From Mangrovimonas aestuarii (GTDB lineage Bacteria > Bacteroidota > Bacteroidia > Flavobacteriales > Flavobacteriaceae), in contig NZ_JARACK010000011.1 in assembly GCF_028767185.1 (NCBI RefSeq), forward strand, positions 1-64,000: DNA of 64,000 nucleotides, written 5' to 3'. A program made the position numbers and the translations under genes. Under the pieces are notes generated by a model. It made no database searches. It worked only from the letters and a program-made list of their open reading frames with translations, and was not told the DNA's origin. Below are positions 38,441 through 49,001 of this stretch, piece after piece. How positions within the stretch are numbered: position 1 is the stretch's first letter; each line of letters begins with the position of its first letter.

Positions 38441-38462
38441 TACTTTATCTCCTTTATCTTGT

Positions 38463-38479
38463 CAAAGATAACAAAAATA
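38463..38479 (-). promoter_or_regulatory. Two adjacent -7 elements for the 37730-38440 gene
   Basis: Minus-strand TATCTTTG (38463-38470) and TATTTTTG (38472-38479) both match TANNTTTG, 22 to 40 nt before the ATG. Neither has a clean -33. Confidence 0.45.
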
Positions 38480-38519
38480 GTGACTTACCGATGAAAACCA
38501 ACGTTTTAACGATCCTTAA

Positions 38520-40538
<2,019 letters not shown>

Positions 40539-40552
40539 CTAAATAGGCTAAC

Positions 40553-41467
40553 TTATTTTAATGCTCCCTTAATCATACGATCCTTAGCAAACATATCTTG
40601 TTTAAGATCTATATCTACAAACCCATTATGTTCCAACAAGGTTTTCATATCGTGGCCAAGATATTCATTTATTTCAAAAAACAGTTCTCCCTTTGGAAGC
40701 AGAGTTCTTTTTGCAAACTTAGTTATCGCCTTATAAAATAACAACGGATTACCATCGCTTACAAAAAGAGCTAAATTAGGTTCGTGCATAAGCACATTTT
40801 CCTTCATATTCTCTTTTTCCTGTTCACGAACGTATGGTGGATTAGAAACAATCACATCAAACTTAACCCTTGCTTTTTCCAATTCACCTTGAATAAACCT
40901 AGGCTCCTCCCCGTTTTCATGAGAAATGTTCCAACCGTTTTCCATGTGCAAAATATCGGCTTCTACAAAATTTACCTGCACATTATTGTTCTCTGCATTT
41001 TTGCGAGCCAATGCCAGAGCACCACCACTAACATCTAAGGCGTAAACCTTTGCATTTGGCAAGTACTTAGCTAAAGAAATAGCAATGCATCCACTCCCTG
41101 TACCTATATCAAGAATTATTATTTCACCTTCTTTTTCGCGATAATCCGATAAAACCCAAGCTACGAGCTCTTCAGTTTCCGGCCTTGGAATAAGCACATT
41201 CTCATCAACTGAAAAAGAAAGCCCAAAGAATTCTGTTTCCTTAGTAATATATTGAATAGGTTTATGCTGCTTTAATTGCTCTAAAGCCTCAATAATTTCT
41301 TCCTGTTCAACCTCGTTTATTGTAAAATTAGGCTTTAACGCCAACTGCAATCGCGTACAATTGTAGTACTTCTCGATTAGAGTATAAAAAAAGGCATTTA
41401 TTTCTTCTGCTTCATAATCCCCCCTTAACGACCTATGAAACAGTCGTTGTACATCTTTAAGTTTCAT
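40553..41467 (-). CDS. prmC: Peptide chain release factor N5-glutamine methyltransferase
   Basis: 304 residues, somewhat longer than usual. PrmC methylates the GGQ glutamine of release factors. SAM-binding LDIGTGSGCIAISLA (GTGSG at 122-126) and the catalytic NPPY motif (209-212) are clear, as is the preceding LIPRPETEELV motif. About 25 extra residues (about 176-201, GENGEEP-rich) sit between the beta strand ending ADIL and the FDVIVSNPPY strand, where close relatives have a short loop. The start is 3 bp after the GNAT gene's stop. Confidence 0.94.
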   Translation of the reverse strand: MKLKDVQRLFHRSLRGDYEAEEINAFFYTLIEKYYNCTRLQLALKPNFTINEVEQEEIIEALEQLKQHKPIQYITKETEFFGLSFSVDENVLIPRPETEELVAWVLSDYREKEGEIIILDIGTGSGCIAISLAKYLPNAKVYALDVSGGALALARKNAENNNVQVNFVEADILHMENGWNISHENGEEPRFIQGELEKARVKFDVIVSNPPYVREQEKENMKENVLMHEPNLALFVSDGNPLLFYKAITKFAKRTLLPKGELFFEINEYLGHDMKTLLEHNGFVDIDLKQDMFAKDRMIKGALK

Positions 41468-41470
41468 TAA

Positions 41471-41965
41471 TCACAATGTTTTAATCATCCATATACCACA
41501 GGCAAAATGCCCAGTTTCTCCCATTGGTTCTTTCAAACGCTTAAACCCAAACGACTCATAAACATGAATAGCAGCCTTTAACTGTGAGGCAGTCTCTAAA
41601 TAGCATTTCCCATACCCCATGTTTTTGGCCGCTTTCAAACAGTGTTCAAACAATAGTTTACCATATCCCCTGTTCCTATATGATGTCGAAAAATACATTT
41701 TCTGAAGCTCACAAACACTTCCGTTGTGGTTCTTCAATGATTTCACCCCTGCACCGCCAAATAGTTCCCCATCTTTCTCTATCACAAAGTAAACTTCATT
41801 ATCACCTTTATAAGATTCATACATGCTTGAAGTTTCAGGGTCGGTATATGCAGTGCCCTGCAACGGAAGTTCCAATTCATGAAAAACCGCCTTGATAATC
41901 GCCTCTATTTGAGCGTTATCTTCTGGTTTTATTTCTCTTATTACAATGTTGTTTTTACTCAACAT
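41471..41965 (-). CDS. GNAT family N-acetyltransferase
   Basis: 164 residues. GNAT fold with the acetyl-CoA loop in MYFSTSYRNRGYGKLLFEHCLKAAKNMG (R-x-x-G-Y-G-K) and a C-terminal ETASQLKAAIHVYESFGFKRL segment. The substrate cannot be told from the sequence. It heads the prmC-ligA run and is divergent from ribD with only 20 bp between start codons, so promoters for both must overlap coding DNA. Confidence 0.88.
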   Translation of the reverse strand: MLSKNNIVIREIKPEDNAQIEAIIKAVFHELELPLQGTAYTDPETSSMYESYKGDNEVYFVIEKDGELFGGAGVKSLKNHNGSVCELQKMYFSTSYRNRGYGKLLFEHCLKAAKNMGYGKCYLETASQLKAAIHVYESFGFKRLKEPMGETGHFACGIWMIKTL

Positions 41966-41985
41966 TATGTATTATTTTTACCCAA

Positions 41986-42990
41986 GTGAATATACATGAA
42001 TTTTACATAAAACGCTGTATTGAAATCGCAAAAAATGGACTGGGCAGCACCCGTCCCAACCCTATGGTTGGCAGTGTAATAGTACATAAAGACAAAATAA
42101 TTGGAGAGGGTTTTACCAGTTCTTATGGAGGAAACCATGCCGAAGTTAATGCAATTGCATCGGTAAAAGATGCTACTCTATTAAAGGACGCAACGATTTA
42201 TGTAACCTTAGAGCCGTGCTCTCATTATGGAAAAACACCTCCTTGTAGCGACTTAATTATACGATCAGGAATTAAAACAGTAGTAATAGGCTGTTTAGAT
42301 GACAATCCGTTGGTTGCCGGAAAAGGGGTTGAAAAACTAAAAAAGTCTGGTTGCGAGGTAATTGTTGGCGTTTTAGAACTAGACTGCAAAGAACACCATA
42401 AACGTTTCTTTACGCTCCACAACAAAAAACGCCCCTATGTGATTTTAAAATGGGCACAAAGCGAAGACGGATTTATTGCCCCTGAAATTCGAAATGAACA
42501 AAAGCCCGTATGGATTACCAACACCTACTCAAGACAACTTGTTCATAAATGGCGTACTGAAGAACACTCCATTTTGGTTGGCACCAATACTGTTTTACAA
42601 GATAACCCAACCCTAACCGCTAGAGATTGGACCGGGAATCATCTTACTAGAATAGTAATAGACAGAAAAGGAAAACTTTCTAAAAGTTTGAATATCTTCA
42701 ATAATAAAGCAAAAACCATCCACATAACCGAAAAGGACATCGATTTTGACAAACCTCTAGCAAAACAAGTCTGCGATATTTTGTTCAAACACCAAATAAA
42801 CTCTGTCATTATTGAAGGGGGGACTAAAACCCTCCAACATTTTATCAACGAAGACATATGGGATGAAGCTAGAATCTTTACTGGAAAGGTAAGTTTTCAC
42901 AAAGGAACACTCGCTCCTAAATTCGATGGAAACCTTCTAAACGAAACAAAAATATTAGATGACACGTTAAAAGTTTACAAACATGATTGA
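41986..42990 (+). CDS. ribD: Bifunctional riboflavin deaminase-reductase RibD
   Basis: 334 residues. It deaminates and then reduces the pyrimidine intermediate in riboflavin synthesis. The deaminase zinc site is His51-Ala-Glu53 with Cys78 and Cys87 (LEPCSHYGKTPPC). The reductase domain starts near 150 (RPYVILKWAQSEDGFIAP). The start is GTG at 41986: the conserved opening NIHEFYIKRCIEIAKNGLGSTRPNPMVG needs it, and the nearby ATG at 41996 is out of frame. It overlaps the following HAD gene by 8 bp. Confidence 0.95.
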   Translation: MNIHEFYIKRCIEIAKNGLGSTRPNPMVGSVIVHKDKIIGEGFTSSYGGNHAEVNAIASVKDATLLKDATIYVTLEPCSHYGKTPPCSDLIIRSGIKTVVIGCLDDNPLVAGKGVEKLKKSGCEVIVGVLELDCKEHHKRFFTLHNKKRPYVILKWAQSEDGFIAPEIRNEQKPVWITNTYSRQLVHKWRTEEHSILVGTNTVLQDNPTLTARDWTGNHLTRIVIDRKGKLSKSLNIFNNKAKTIHITEKDIDFDKPLAKQVCDILFKHQINSVIIEGGTKTLQHFINEDIWDEARIFTGKVSFHKGTLAPKFDGNLLNETKILDDTLKVYKHD

Positions 42991-43594
42991 TACTTTAATT
43001 TTCGATTTTGGAGATGTTTTTATAAACCTTGATAAGGAAGGCGCCTTAAAACACACCCTTTCGCTATTACAAATTAATTCGTTTCCAGACGACCTAACGA
43101 AAATAAACATTCAATACGAACAAGGCCTTATTGAAACAGATACTTTTATTAAACAATATCAGCATACATACCCTCAATTAAGCAAAGATGAAATAATAGC
43201 ATCTTGGAATATCCTGCTAAAGGATTTCCCAGAACACCGGCTAGAATGGCTTAAAAAACTTTCTGAAGCTAAAGAATACAAATTAATTCTACTTAGCAAC
43301 ACAAACACACTTCATATAGATTGGATTAAAGAAAATGTAGATTTCTATGAAGACTTTAAAGCACAGTTTAACAAATTCTACCTTTCCCACGAAATCAAGT
43401 TAAGAAAACCTAATTCTGACATTTACGAATTCGTCCTTAATGAAAACAATCTAACACCTGAAAAGTGTCTGTTTATAGACGACACACCTGAAAACATTGT
43501 ATCTGCTAGGAAGCTAAAGATCAACACTTGGAACATCAACCCTAAAACTGAAGACATCACCAACCTCTTCGAGGTAAAAAGCCATTTGTTTTGA
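42983..43594 (+). CDS. HAD family hydrolase
   Basis: 203 residues. Haloacid dehalogenase superfamily: motif I FDFGDVF with nucleophile Asp8, motif II LLSNTN, motif III Lys near EIKLRKPNSDIY and motif IV FIDDTPENI. Probably a small-molecule phosphatase, as many HADs beside riboflavin genes are, but the substrate is not deducible. It overlaps ribD by 8 bp and its TGA overlaps the TTG start of the next gene, so the four genes ribD-HAD-EamA-IMPACT are likely one operon. Confidence 0.9.
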   Translation: MIDTLIFDFGDVFINLDKEGALKHTLSLLQINSFPDDLTKINIQYEQGLIETDTFIKQYQHTYPQLSKDEIIASWNILLKDFPEHRLEWLKKLSEAKEYKLILLSNTNTLHIDWIKENVDFYEDFKAQFNKFYLSHEIKLRKPNSDIYEFVLNENNLTPEKCLFIDDTPENIVSARKLKINTWNINPKTEDITNLFEVKSHLF

Positions 43595-44457
43595 TTTTCC
43601 TTATAGGCAGCATAATTGTATCAACCGGTCTATTCGTCATCTTTAAGCTATTTGGAAAATTTAACATTAACAGCCTTCACGCTATTGTAGTAAATTATTT
43701 TATAGCTGGTATTTCAGGGCTGCTTCATTACAACAAAACAATTACTGCGTCAACTTTAGTTTCGAAGCCATGGTTTTATGGAACTATAATTTTAGGCATC
43801 TTATTTATTGCTGTTTTCTACCTCATGGCCACTACAACTCAAAAAAACGGACTCTCCACTGCTTCAGTTGCCAGCAAAATGTCGGTTGTTATCCCTATTG
43901 GTATTGGTATTTTTGCTTTTAATGAAAATGCTGGAATCCAAAAAATTATTGGAATAACGTTAGCTATAATCGCTGTTTATTTAACAGCATCAAAACCGGG
44001 TAAACATAAATCAGCTAATCAATCTATGTTGTTTCCTGTATTACTGTTTTGTGGAGCTGGTATTATAGATAGCACAATTAACTACATCCAAACACATCAC
44101 ATGCCCACTAGTGAAACCGCCTTGTTTTCGGCCTCAACTTTTTTTGTAGCTGGCTTAAGTGGTGTAACCATAATTTTGGCAACACTAAAAAAACAAGATT
44201 TCAGTAAAATCAAACAAAGTATAATTGGCGGAATTATATTGGGAGCGGTTAATTTTTACTCCCTCTTCTTTATTATAAAATCTTTGCAGATTCAATATTT
44301 GGAAAGCTCAACTGTATTCACCATTAATAATGTAAGCATTGTTACTTTGTCGACACTTTTAGGTGTACTGTATTTTAAGGAAAGACTACTCTTAAAAAAC
44401 AAAATTGGAGTAGCGCTTGCAATAATTTCAATTATTTTAGTTACTACAACCATATAA
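43591..44457 (+). CDS. EamA/DMT family transporter
   Basis: 288 residues with about ten hydrophobic helices, as in EamA (drug/metabolite) transporters. It contains two repeated halves, with the AEPVFA-like second half at about 150-288. The best start is the TTG at 43591, overlapping the preceding TGA as TTGA; it gives IFLIGSIIVSTGLFVIFKLFGKFNIN, which fits the family opening. The substrate is unknown. One bp separates it from the IMPACT gene, consistent with co-transcription. Confidence 0.85.
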   Translation: MIFLIGSIIVSTGLFVIFKLFGKFNINSLHAIVVNYFIAGISGLLHYNKTITASTLVSKPWFYGTIILGILFIAVFYLMATTTQKNGLSTASVASKMSVVIPIGIGIFAFNENAGIQKIIGITLAIIAVYLTASKPGKHKSANQSMLFPVLLFCGAGIIDSTINYIQTHHMPTSETALFSASTFFVAGLSGVTIILATLKKQDFSKIKQSIIGGIILGAVNFYSLFFIIKSLQIQYLESSTVFTINNVSIVTLSTLLGVLYFKERLLLKNKIGVALAIISIILVTTTI

Positions 44458-44458
44458 C

Positions 44459-45061
44459 ATGGAAGACCTATACAAAACCATAACCAAACCAACAGAAGGA
44501 ATTTTATTTAAAGACAGGAACAGTAAGTTTTTTGGATATACATTTCCTGTAAACAGCGAAGAAGAAATAAAACAACATTTAGACGATTTAAAAAAGCAAC
44601 ATCATAATGCTAGACACTGGTGCTACGCCTATCAATTGGGCACCAAAACCATTAGCTATCGGGCCAATGATGACGGCGAACCAAGCAATAGTGCGGGAAT
44701 GCCTATTTACGGACAAATACAATCGTTTGATGTCACTAATATTTTGGTTGTTGTCGTTCGGTATTTTGGCGGTGTAAAATTGGGCGTTGGAGGTCTTATC
44801 AACGCTTACAGAAGTGCAGCTCAAATGGCTTTGGAAACCGCTGAAATCATAGAAAGAACGATCGACAAAACCTTTTTGATTAGTTGCGATTACCAAAATA
44901 TTAATAAGGTTATGCGGGTAATCAAGGAAAAAAACTTGAACGTCACGAACCAAAAAATGGAATTAGATTGCCAAATCACAATTTCTGTCAGAAAAAGTGA
45001 TTCGGAATCTATCCACAATATTTTTGATCAAATTTTCGGAGTGGAAATCAAGACTCTGTAA
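44459..45061 (+). CDS. IMPACT/YigZ family protein
   Basis: 200 residues. UPF0029/IMPACT N-terminal domain with ARHWCYAYQL, NDDGEPSNSAGMPI and VVVVRYFGGVKLGVGGLINAYR motifs, and a YigZ-type C-terminal domain (about 140-200). The family is linked to regulation of protein synthesis, but the bacterial role is not settled. It starts 1 bp after EamA. Its 3' end overlaps the convergent thioesterase gene by 14 bp. Confidence 0.92.
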   Translation: MEDLYKTITKPTEGILFKDRNSKFFGYTFPVNSEEEIKQHLDDLKKQHHNARHWCYAYQLGTKTISYRANDDGEPSNSAGMPIYGQIQSFDVTNILVVVVRYFGGVKLGVGGLINAYRSAAQMALETAEIIERTIDKTFLISCDYQNINKVMRVIKEKNLNVTNQKMELDCQITISVRKSDSESIHNIFDQIFGVEIKTL

Positions 45062-45464
45062 TCTTTTCAGCTTCTATTAAATCCATCAAAAATTTAGGTG
45101 CGCGCATCAGTTTATTTGTTTTCATGTCAACAAATGCTAAAACAGTGTTGGCTGTACACAAAATCTGGCCACTTTTATTAACGATTTCGTAATAAAATTC
45201 TATTGAGGCTGTAGGCAATTTTGCTAACTTGGTCCTAACCGTTAGAAGCTCATCGTATTGTGCAGAACGCTTGTATTTTAAGTTCATTGAAACCACAGGA
45301 AGCATAACTCCTTTTTCTTCCATTTCACGATAAGAAACTCCTTTGTTCCTCAACCACTCAGTTCGCCCCATTTCCAAGTATAGTGCGTAATTAGCGTGGT
45401 GAACCACTCCCATCTGATCGGTTTCAGCATATCTTACCCTAGTTTGCATTTCATCGAATTTCAT
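45048..45464 (-). CDS. Acyl-CoA thioesterase (4HBT hotdog family)
   Basis: 138 residues from the ATG chosen at 45464. An upstream in-frame ATG at 45515 would add 17 residues with no counterpart in the family, whereas MKFDEMQTRVRYAETDQMG matches it well. The hotdog-fold 4-hydroxybenzoyl-CoA thioesterase signature YAETDQMGVVHHANYALYLEMGR carries the likely catalytic Asp. It hydrolyses acyl-CoA thioesters in the cytosol; substrate unknown. Its last 14 bp overlap the convergent IMPACT gene, tail to tail. Confidence 0.88.
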   Translation of the reverse strand: MKFDEMQTRVRYAETDQMGVVHHANYALYLEMGRTEWLRNKGVSYREMEEKGVMLPVVSMNLKYKRSAQYDELLTVRTKLAKLPTASIEFYYEIVNKSGQILCTANTVLAFVDMKTNKLMRAPKFLMDLIEAEKITES

Positions 45465-45545
45465 ATCTTTTTTTAAATATTTTTTTGTAGTTTCGGAAAC
45501 GGTTAAACATGGCATTTTTTTTCCATAAATTCAATAGGTTCCTAT

Positions 45546-45607
45546 TTTTTTTTTTAGAATTTTGTTCACATATTTGTCATGCTGTTAACTGCTAGGGAAG
45601 TTCACAT
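45546..45607 (+). promoter_or_regulatory. dnaA upstream region: promoter with a DnaA-box-like site
   Basis: A -7-like CATATTTG (45569-45576) has a T-run (45546-45549) 19 bp upstream. TTGTTCACA (45562-45570) is one mismatch from the loose DnaA-box consensus TTWTNCACA, and a related AAGTTCACA recurs at about 45598-45606. This suggests possible autoregulation, but the evidence is only pattern-level. Confidence 0.3.
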
Positions 45608-45648
45608 CCCGAAATCATTAACTAACTAAAAAAACCTTTTAACGACTA

Positions 45649-47076
45649 ATGAATTTAACTGCGAAAACGGTATGGAATAATTGTCTAGAATTCATACAAG
45701 ATAACATCCAACCTCAAGCTTTCAAAACCTGGTTCGAGCCAATTGTAGCAGTTAAACTCACCGACAATGCACTTAGCATTCAGGTACCTAGTAAGTTCTT
45801 CTACGAATGGCTGGAAGAGCACTACGTAAAAATATTAAAAGTCGCATTAACAAAGGAATTAGGAGAAAAAGCCAAATTGGTGTACATCATTAAAATGGAA
45901 AACACCTATGGTAACAAACAACCATTTACAGAAAAAATACCAAGCTCTAACCGTACAGCGGTAAAGGCTCAGGATGTAGATATTCCTTTAAAAAATAAAA
46001 ATCCTGAATTACGAAACCCTTTTGTAATACCTGGAATAAGAAATGTAAAGATTGAGTCACAACTTAATCCTAACTATAATTTCGATAATTTTTTAGAAGG
46101 AGATTCCAACCGTTTGGCCAGAAGTGCCGGTTTAGCTGTTGCAAACAAACCTGGTGGAACGTCATTCAACCCATTATTGGTTTTTGGTGGTGTTGGATTG
46201 GGAAAAACCCACTTGGCTCATGCTATTGGAATTCAAATAAAAGATAAGTATCCAGAAAAAACGGTACTTTATATATCAGCAGAAAAGTTTACACAACAAT
46301 ATATAGAATCTGTAAAGAAGAATAACCGTAACGACTTTATTCACTTTTACCAGATTATAGATGTATTGATAATTGATGATGTTCAATTCTTATCGGGTAA
46401 GTCCGGAACCCAAGATGTGTTCTTCCACATCTTTAACCACTTACACCAAAATGGAAAACAGGTTATACTAACAAGTGATAAAGCACCTGTTGACATGCAA
46501 GATATTGAACAACGTTTATTATCTCGTTTTAAATGGGGTCTTTCAGCAGAACTGCAAAGCCCAGATTTCGAAACGCGTATTTCAATACTTAAAAACAAAT
46601 TGTATCGCGATGGTGTTGAGATGCCAGATGATATTATTGAATATGTTGCAAAAAACATCAAATCGAATATCCGTGAATTGGAAGGCGCTATCATCTCTTT
46701 GATTGCACAATCGTCTTTCAACAAAAAGGAAGTAACCATCGATTTAGCGAAACAGATTGTTGAGAAATTTGTAAAGAACACCAAGAGAGAAGTTTCCATA
46801 GATTACATTCAAAAAGTAGTATCTGACTATTTCCAAATGGATGTTGATACGCTTCAGTCCAAAACCAGAAAACGTCACATTGTTCAAGCACGTCAGCTAG
46901 CTATGTTCTTTGCTAAAAAGTACACAAAAGCATCATTGGCAAGTATTGGATCGCAAATAGGAAAGCGTGATCATGCAACTGTACTCCATGCTTGCAAAAC
47001 GGTAGACAACCTAACAACTACCGACAAACAATTTAAGAAATACGTAGAGGACATCTCTAAAAAACTTTCTGTTTAA
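45649..47076 (+). CDS. dnaA: Chromosomal replication initiator protein DnaA
   Basis: 475 residues, typical for Bacteroidetes. Domain I (about 1-90, WNNCLEFIQDNIQPQAFKTWFEPI), a short linker, the AAA+ domain with Walker A GGVGLGKT (180-187) and Walker B IIDDVQFL (Asp243-Asp244), and the DNA-binding domain IV with GKRDHATVLHACKTV. It opens the replication origin in the cytosol. The phosphatase gene follows 13 bp downstream. No array of DnaA boxes was seen next to it, so this need not be the origin itself. Confidence 0.97.
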   Translation: MNLTAKTVWNNCLEFIQDNIQPQAFKTWFEPIVAVKLTDNALSIQVPSKFFYEWLEEHYVKILKVALTKELGEKAKLVYIIKMENTYGNKQPFTEKIPSSNRTAVKAQDVDIPLKNKNPELRNPFVIPGIRNVKIESQLNPNYNFDNFLEGDSNRLARSAGLAVANKPGGTSFNPLLVFGGVGLGKTHLAHAIGIQIKDKYPEKTVLYISAEKFTQQYIESVKKNNRNDFIHFYQIIDVLIIDDVQFLSGKSGTQDVFFHIFNHLHQNGKQVILTSDKAPVDMQDIEQRLLSRFKWGLSAELQSPDFETRISILKNKLYRDGVEMPDDIIEYVAKNIKSNIRELEGAIISLIAQSSFNKKEVTIDLAKQIVEKFVKNTKREVSIDYIQKVVSDYFQMDVDTLQSKTRKRHIVQARQLAMFFAKKYTKASLASIGSQIGKRDHATVLHACKTVDNLTTTDKQFKKYVEDISKKLSV

Positions 47077-47089
47077 AGTTTAGAATAGT

Positions 47090-47542
47090 ATGACCAGGAT
47101 TTTAATGGTTTGTTTGGGAAACATTTGTCGTTCTCCCCTAGCCGAAGGTATTTTACAACACAAACTTTTAGATGATACATTTTTTGTGGATTCTGCAGGA
47201 ACAAGCAATTATCATGTAGGTGAAGCTCCAGATAGACGATCGGTAGATATCGCCAAGAAATATGGAATTGACATTACCAACCAGCGTGGACGACAGTTTC
47301 GCAAGAGCGACTTTGATCAATTCGATCTTATTTACGTCATGGACAACTCGAATTACAACAATGTCGTAAAATTAGCAAGGTCAGAAAGCGATATTGAAAA
47401 AGTAAAACTTATTCTTAACGAAGTTTACCCTAATCAAAACTACGACGTTCCCGACCCATACTATGGAGGCGATCAAGGTTTTGACAATGTTTTTAAAATG
47501 CTTGACGAAGCCTGTTCCATTATAGCCGAACGGATTTCATAG
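47090..47542 (+). CDS. Low molecular weight protein-tyrosine phosphatase
   Basis: 150 residues. The P-loop CLGNICRS (Cys8-x5-Arg14) is the LMW-PTP active site, and the general-acid Asp is in DVPDPYYGGDQGF. Removes phosphate from phosphotyrosine or small substrates; cytosolic. It lies directly after dnaA, an arrangement I have seen as common in Flavobacteria, so co-transcription is plausible. Confidence 0.94.
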   Translation: MTRILMVCLGNICRSPLAEGILQHKLLDDTFFVDSAGTSNYHVGEAPDRRSVDIAKKYGIDITNQRGRQFRKSDFDQFDLIYVMDNSNYNNVVKLARSESDIEKVKLILNEVYPNQNYDVPDPYYGGDQGFDNVFKMLDEACSIIAERIS

Positions 47543-47598
47543 AAAGTATTCGATGATTATTTTTCATAACTTTAATAGATTAACAAATCTTATTCGCT

Positions 47599-48996
47599 AT
47601 GAAAATAATTACTCTATGTCTTGCTCTCTTAATATATAGTAAATTTACCTTTGGTCAAGACATCACACTCAACCCCATTGCTACCAATTTTAACACACCT
47701 GTAGAAATAAAACACTCAGGAGATAGCCGTCTGTTTGTTGTTGAAAAACCTGGCACCATAAAAATCTTAAATTCTAATGGCACTGTAAATACTACACCCT
47801 TTTTAGACATTAGCAGCATTGTAAACAGTAACGCTGGTGAAAGAGGACTTTTAGGTTTGGCTTTCCATCCTAACTACTCTATCAACGGCTATTTTTTTGT
47901 AAACTACACCAATCTAAGTGGAAATACTGTAATTGCACGATATCAAGTAAGTGCAAATCCCGATATAGCAAACACAGCAGAGACTACTTTATTAACCATA
48001 ACACAACCTTTTTCCAACCATAACGGTGGCTGCATAGCTTTTGGAAATGATGGTTACCTATACATTGCAACAGGTGATGGTGGTAGTGGCGGAGACCCAG
48101 GAAACCGTGGACAAAGCCTCGATGTCCTCCTTGGAAAAATTTTACGTATTGATGTTGACAACGGTACCCCATATGGAATCCCATTAGACAACCCCTTTAG
48201 TAATGATGGAGATGATAATACATTATCAGAAATATGGGCCTATGGATTAAGAAACCCCTGGAAATTTTCATTTGATGCAGACACCGATGAAATCTGGATT
48301 GCAGATGTAGGCCAAGGCTCATACGAAGAAATAAATATGGCTTCCCCAACAGTGTCGGGAATAAATTACGGCTGGAGATGCTACGAAGGCAATGCCACAT
48401 ATAACACTTCGGGATGTCCAGATGCCTCCACCGTAACTTTTCCTATTTCTGAATATTCCCATTCAAATGATGGACTACCTAAATGCTCAATTACTGGTGG
48501 TTACCGCTACCGAGGAACAGACTTCCCTTCACTAAGTGGCCTTTATTTTTTTGCCGACTATTGCAGTGGCGAAATTGGTATTCTGACTGAAGAAAACGGA
48601 AGTTATTCAATTACTTTCACACCAGCTTTTAACGGAAATAACTGGACTACCTTTGGCCAAGATGTAAACAACGAACTATATATTGCTGATCGATTTGGTG
48701 GTACTATTTACCGAATTGAAACTGATAATTTAGGTATTGAAGACAATTATATTTCAGACTTCAAGTTAACACCCAACCCTGCAAACGGATCAGTTCAACT
48801 TTCTCTAACTGAACACCTGCACCAAGAATACAGTGCAACACTTTACAGTCTGAAAGGAGAAGTATTAAAAAAAGTTGAACATCTTAACACTGATAGTTCA
48901 AATATCTCTCTAGAAAACTTAGCTAAAGGATTATATTTGGTTGAAATTTCTACCAGCAACGGAAATAAAGCAATAAAAAAACTCATCATTCAATAG
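47599..48996 (+). CDS. Secreted PQQ-type sugar dehydrogenase (GDH-B-like) with T9SS sorting domain
   Basis: 465 residues. Signal peptide 1-19 (ends FTFG/Q). A six-bladed beta-propeller follows, typical of soluble PQQ glucose/aldose dehydrogenase, with AGERGLLGLAFHPNY, HNGGCIAFGNDGYLYIATGDGG, GLRNPWKFSFD and GGYRYRG motifs (about 20-385). A C-terminal T9SS type A sorting domain (about 390-465, DFKLTPNPANGSVQL) directs export. Predicted to oxidise sugars or be a non-enzymatic relative. The last residue lies 5 bp from the methylase start. Confidence 0.9.
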   Translation: MKIITLCLALLIYSKFTFGQDITLNPIATNFNTPVEIKHSGDSRLFVVEKPGTIKILNSNGTVNTTPFLDISSIVNSNAGERGLLGLAFHPNYSINGYFFVNYTNLSGNTVIARYQVSANPDIANTAETTLLTITQPFSNHNGGCIAFGNDGYLYIATGDGGSGGDPGNRGQSLDVLLGKILRIDVDNGTPYGIPLDNPFSNDGDDNTLSEIWAYGLRNPWKFSFDADTDEIWIADVGQGSYEEINMASPTVSGINYGWRCYEGNATYNTSGCPDASTVTFPISEYSHSNDGLPKCSITGGYRYRGTDFPSLSGLYFFADYCSGEIGILTEENGSYSITFTPAFNGNNWTTFGQDVNNELYIADRFGGTIYRIETDNLGIEDNYISDFKLTPNPANGSVQLSLTEHLHQEYSATLYSLKGEVLKKVEHLNTDSSNISLENLAKGLYLVEISTSNGNKAIKKLIIQ

Positions 48997-49001
48997 CCAA
49001 T

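Noticed and set aside
45515-45562. Longer thioesterase start at 45515
   Set aside because: The additional 17 residues do not fit the hotdog family, whereas the ATG at 45464 begins exactly at the conserved region.
45541-45648. Replication origin adjoining dnaA
   Set aside because: Only one or two weak DnaA-box-like sites and no cluster; not enough to call an origin.
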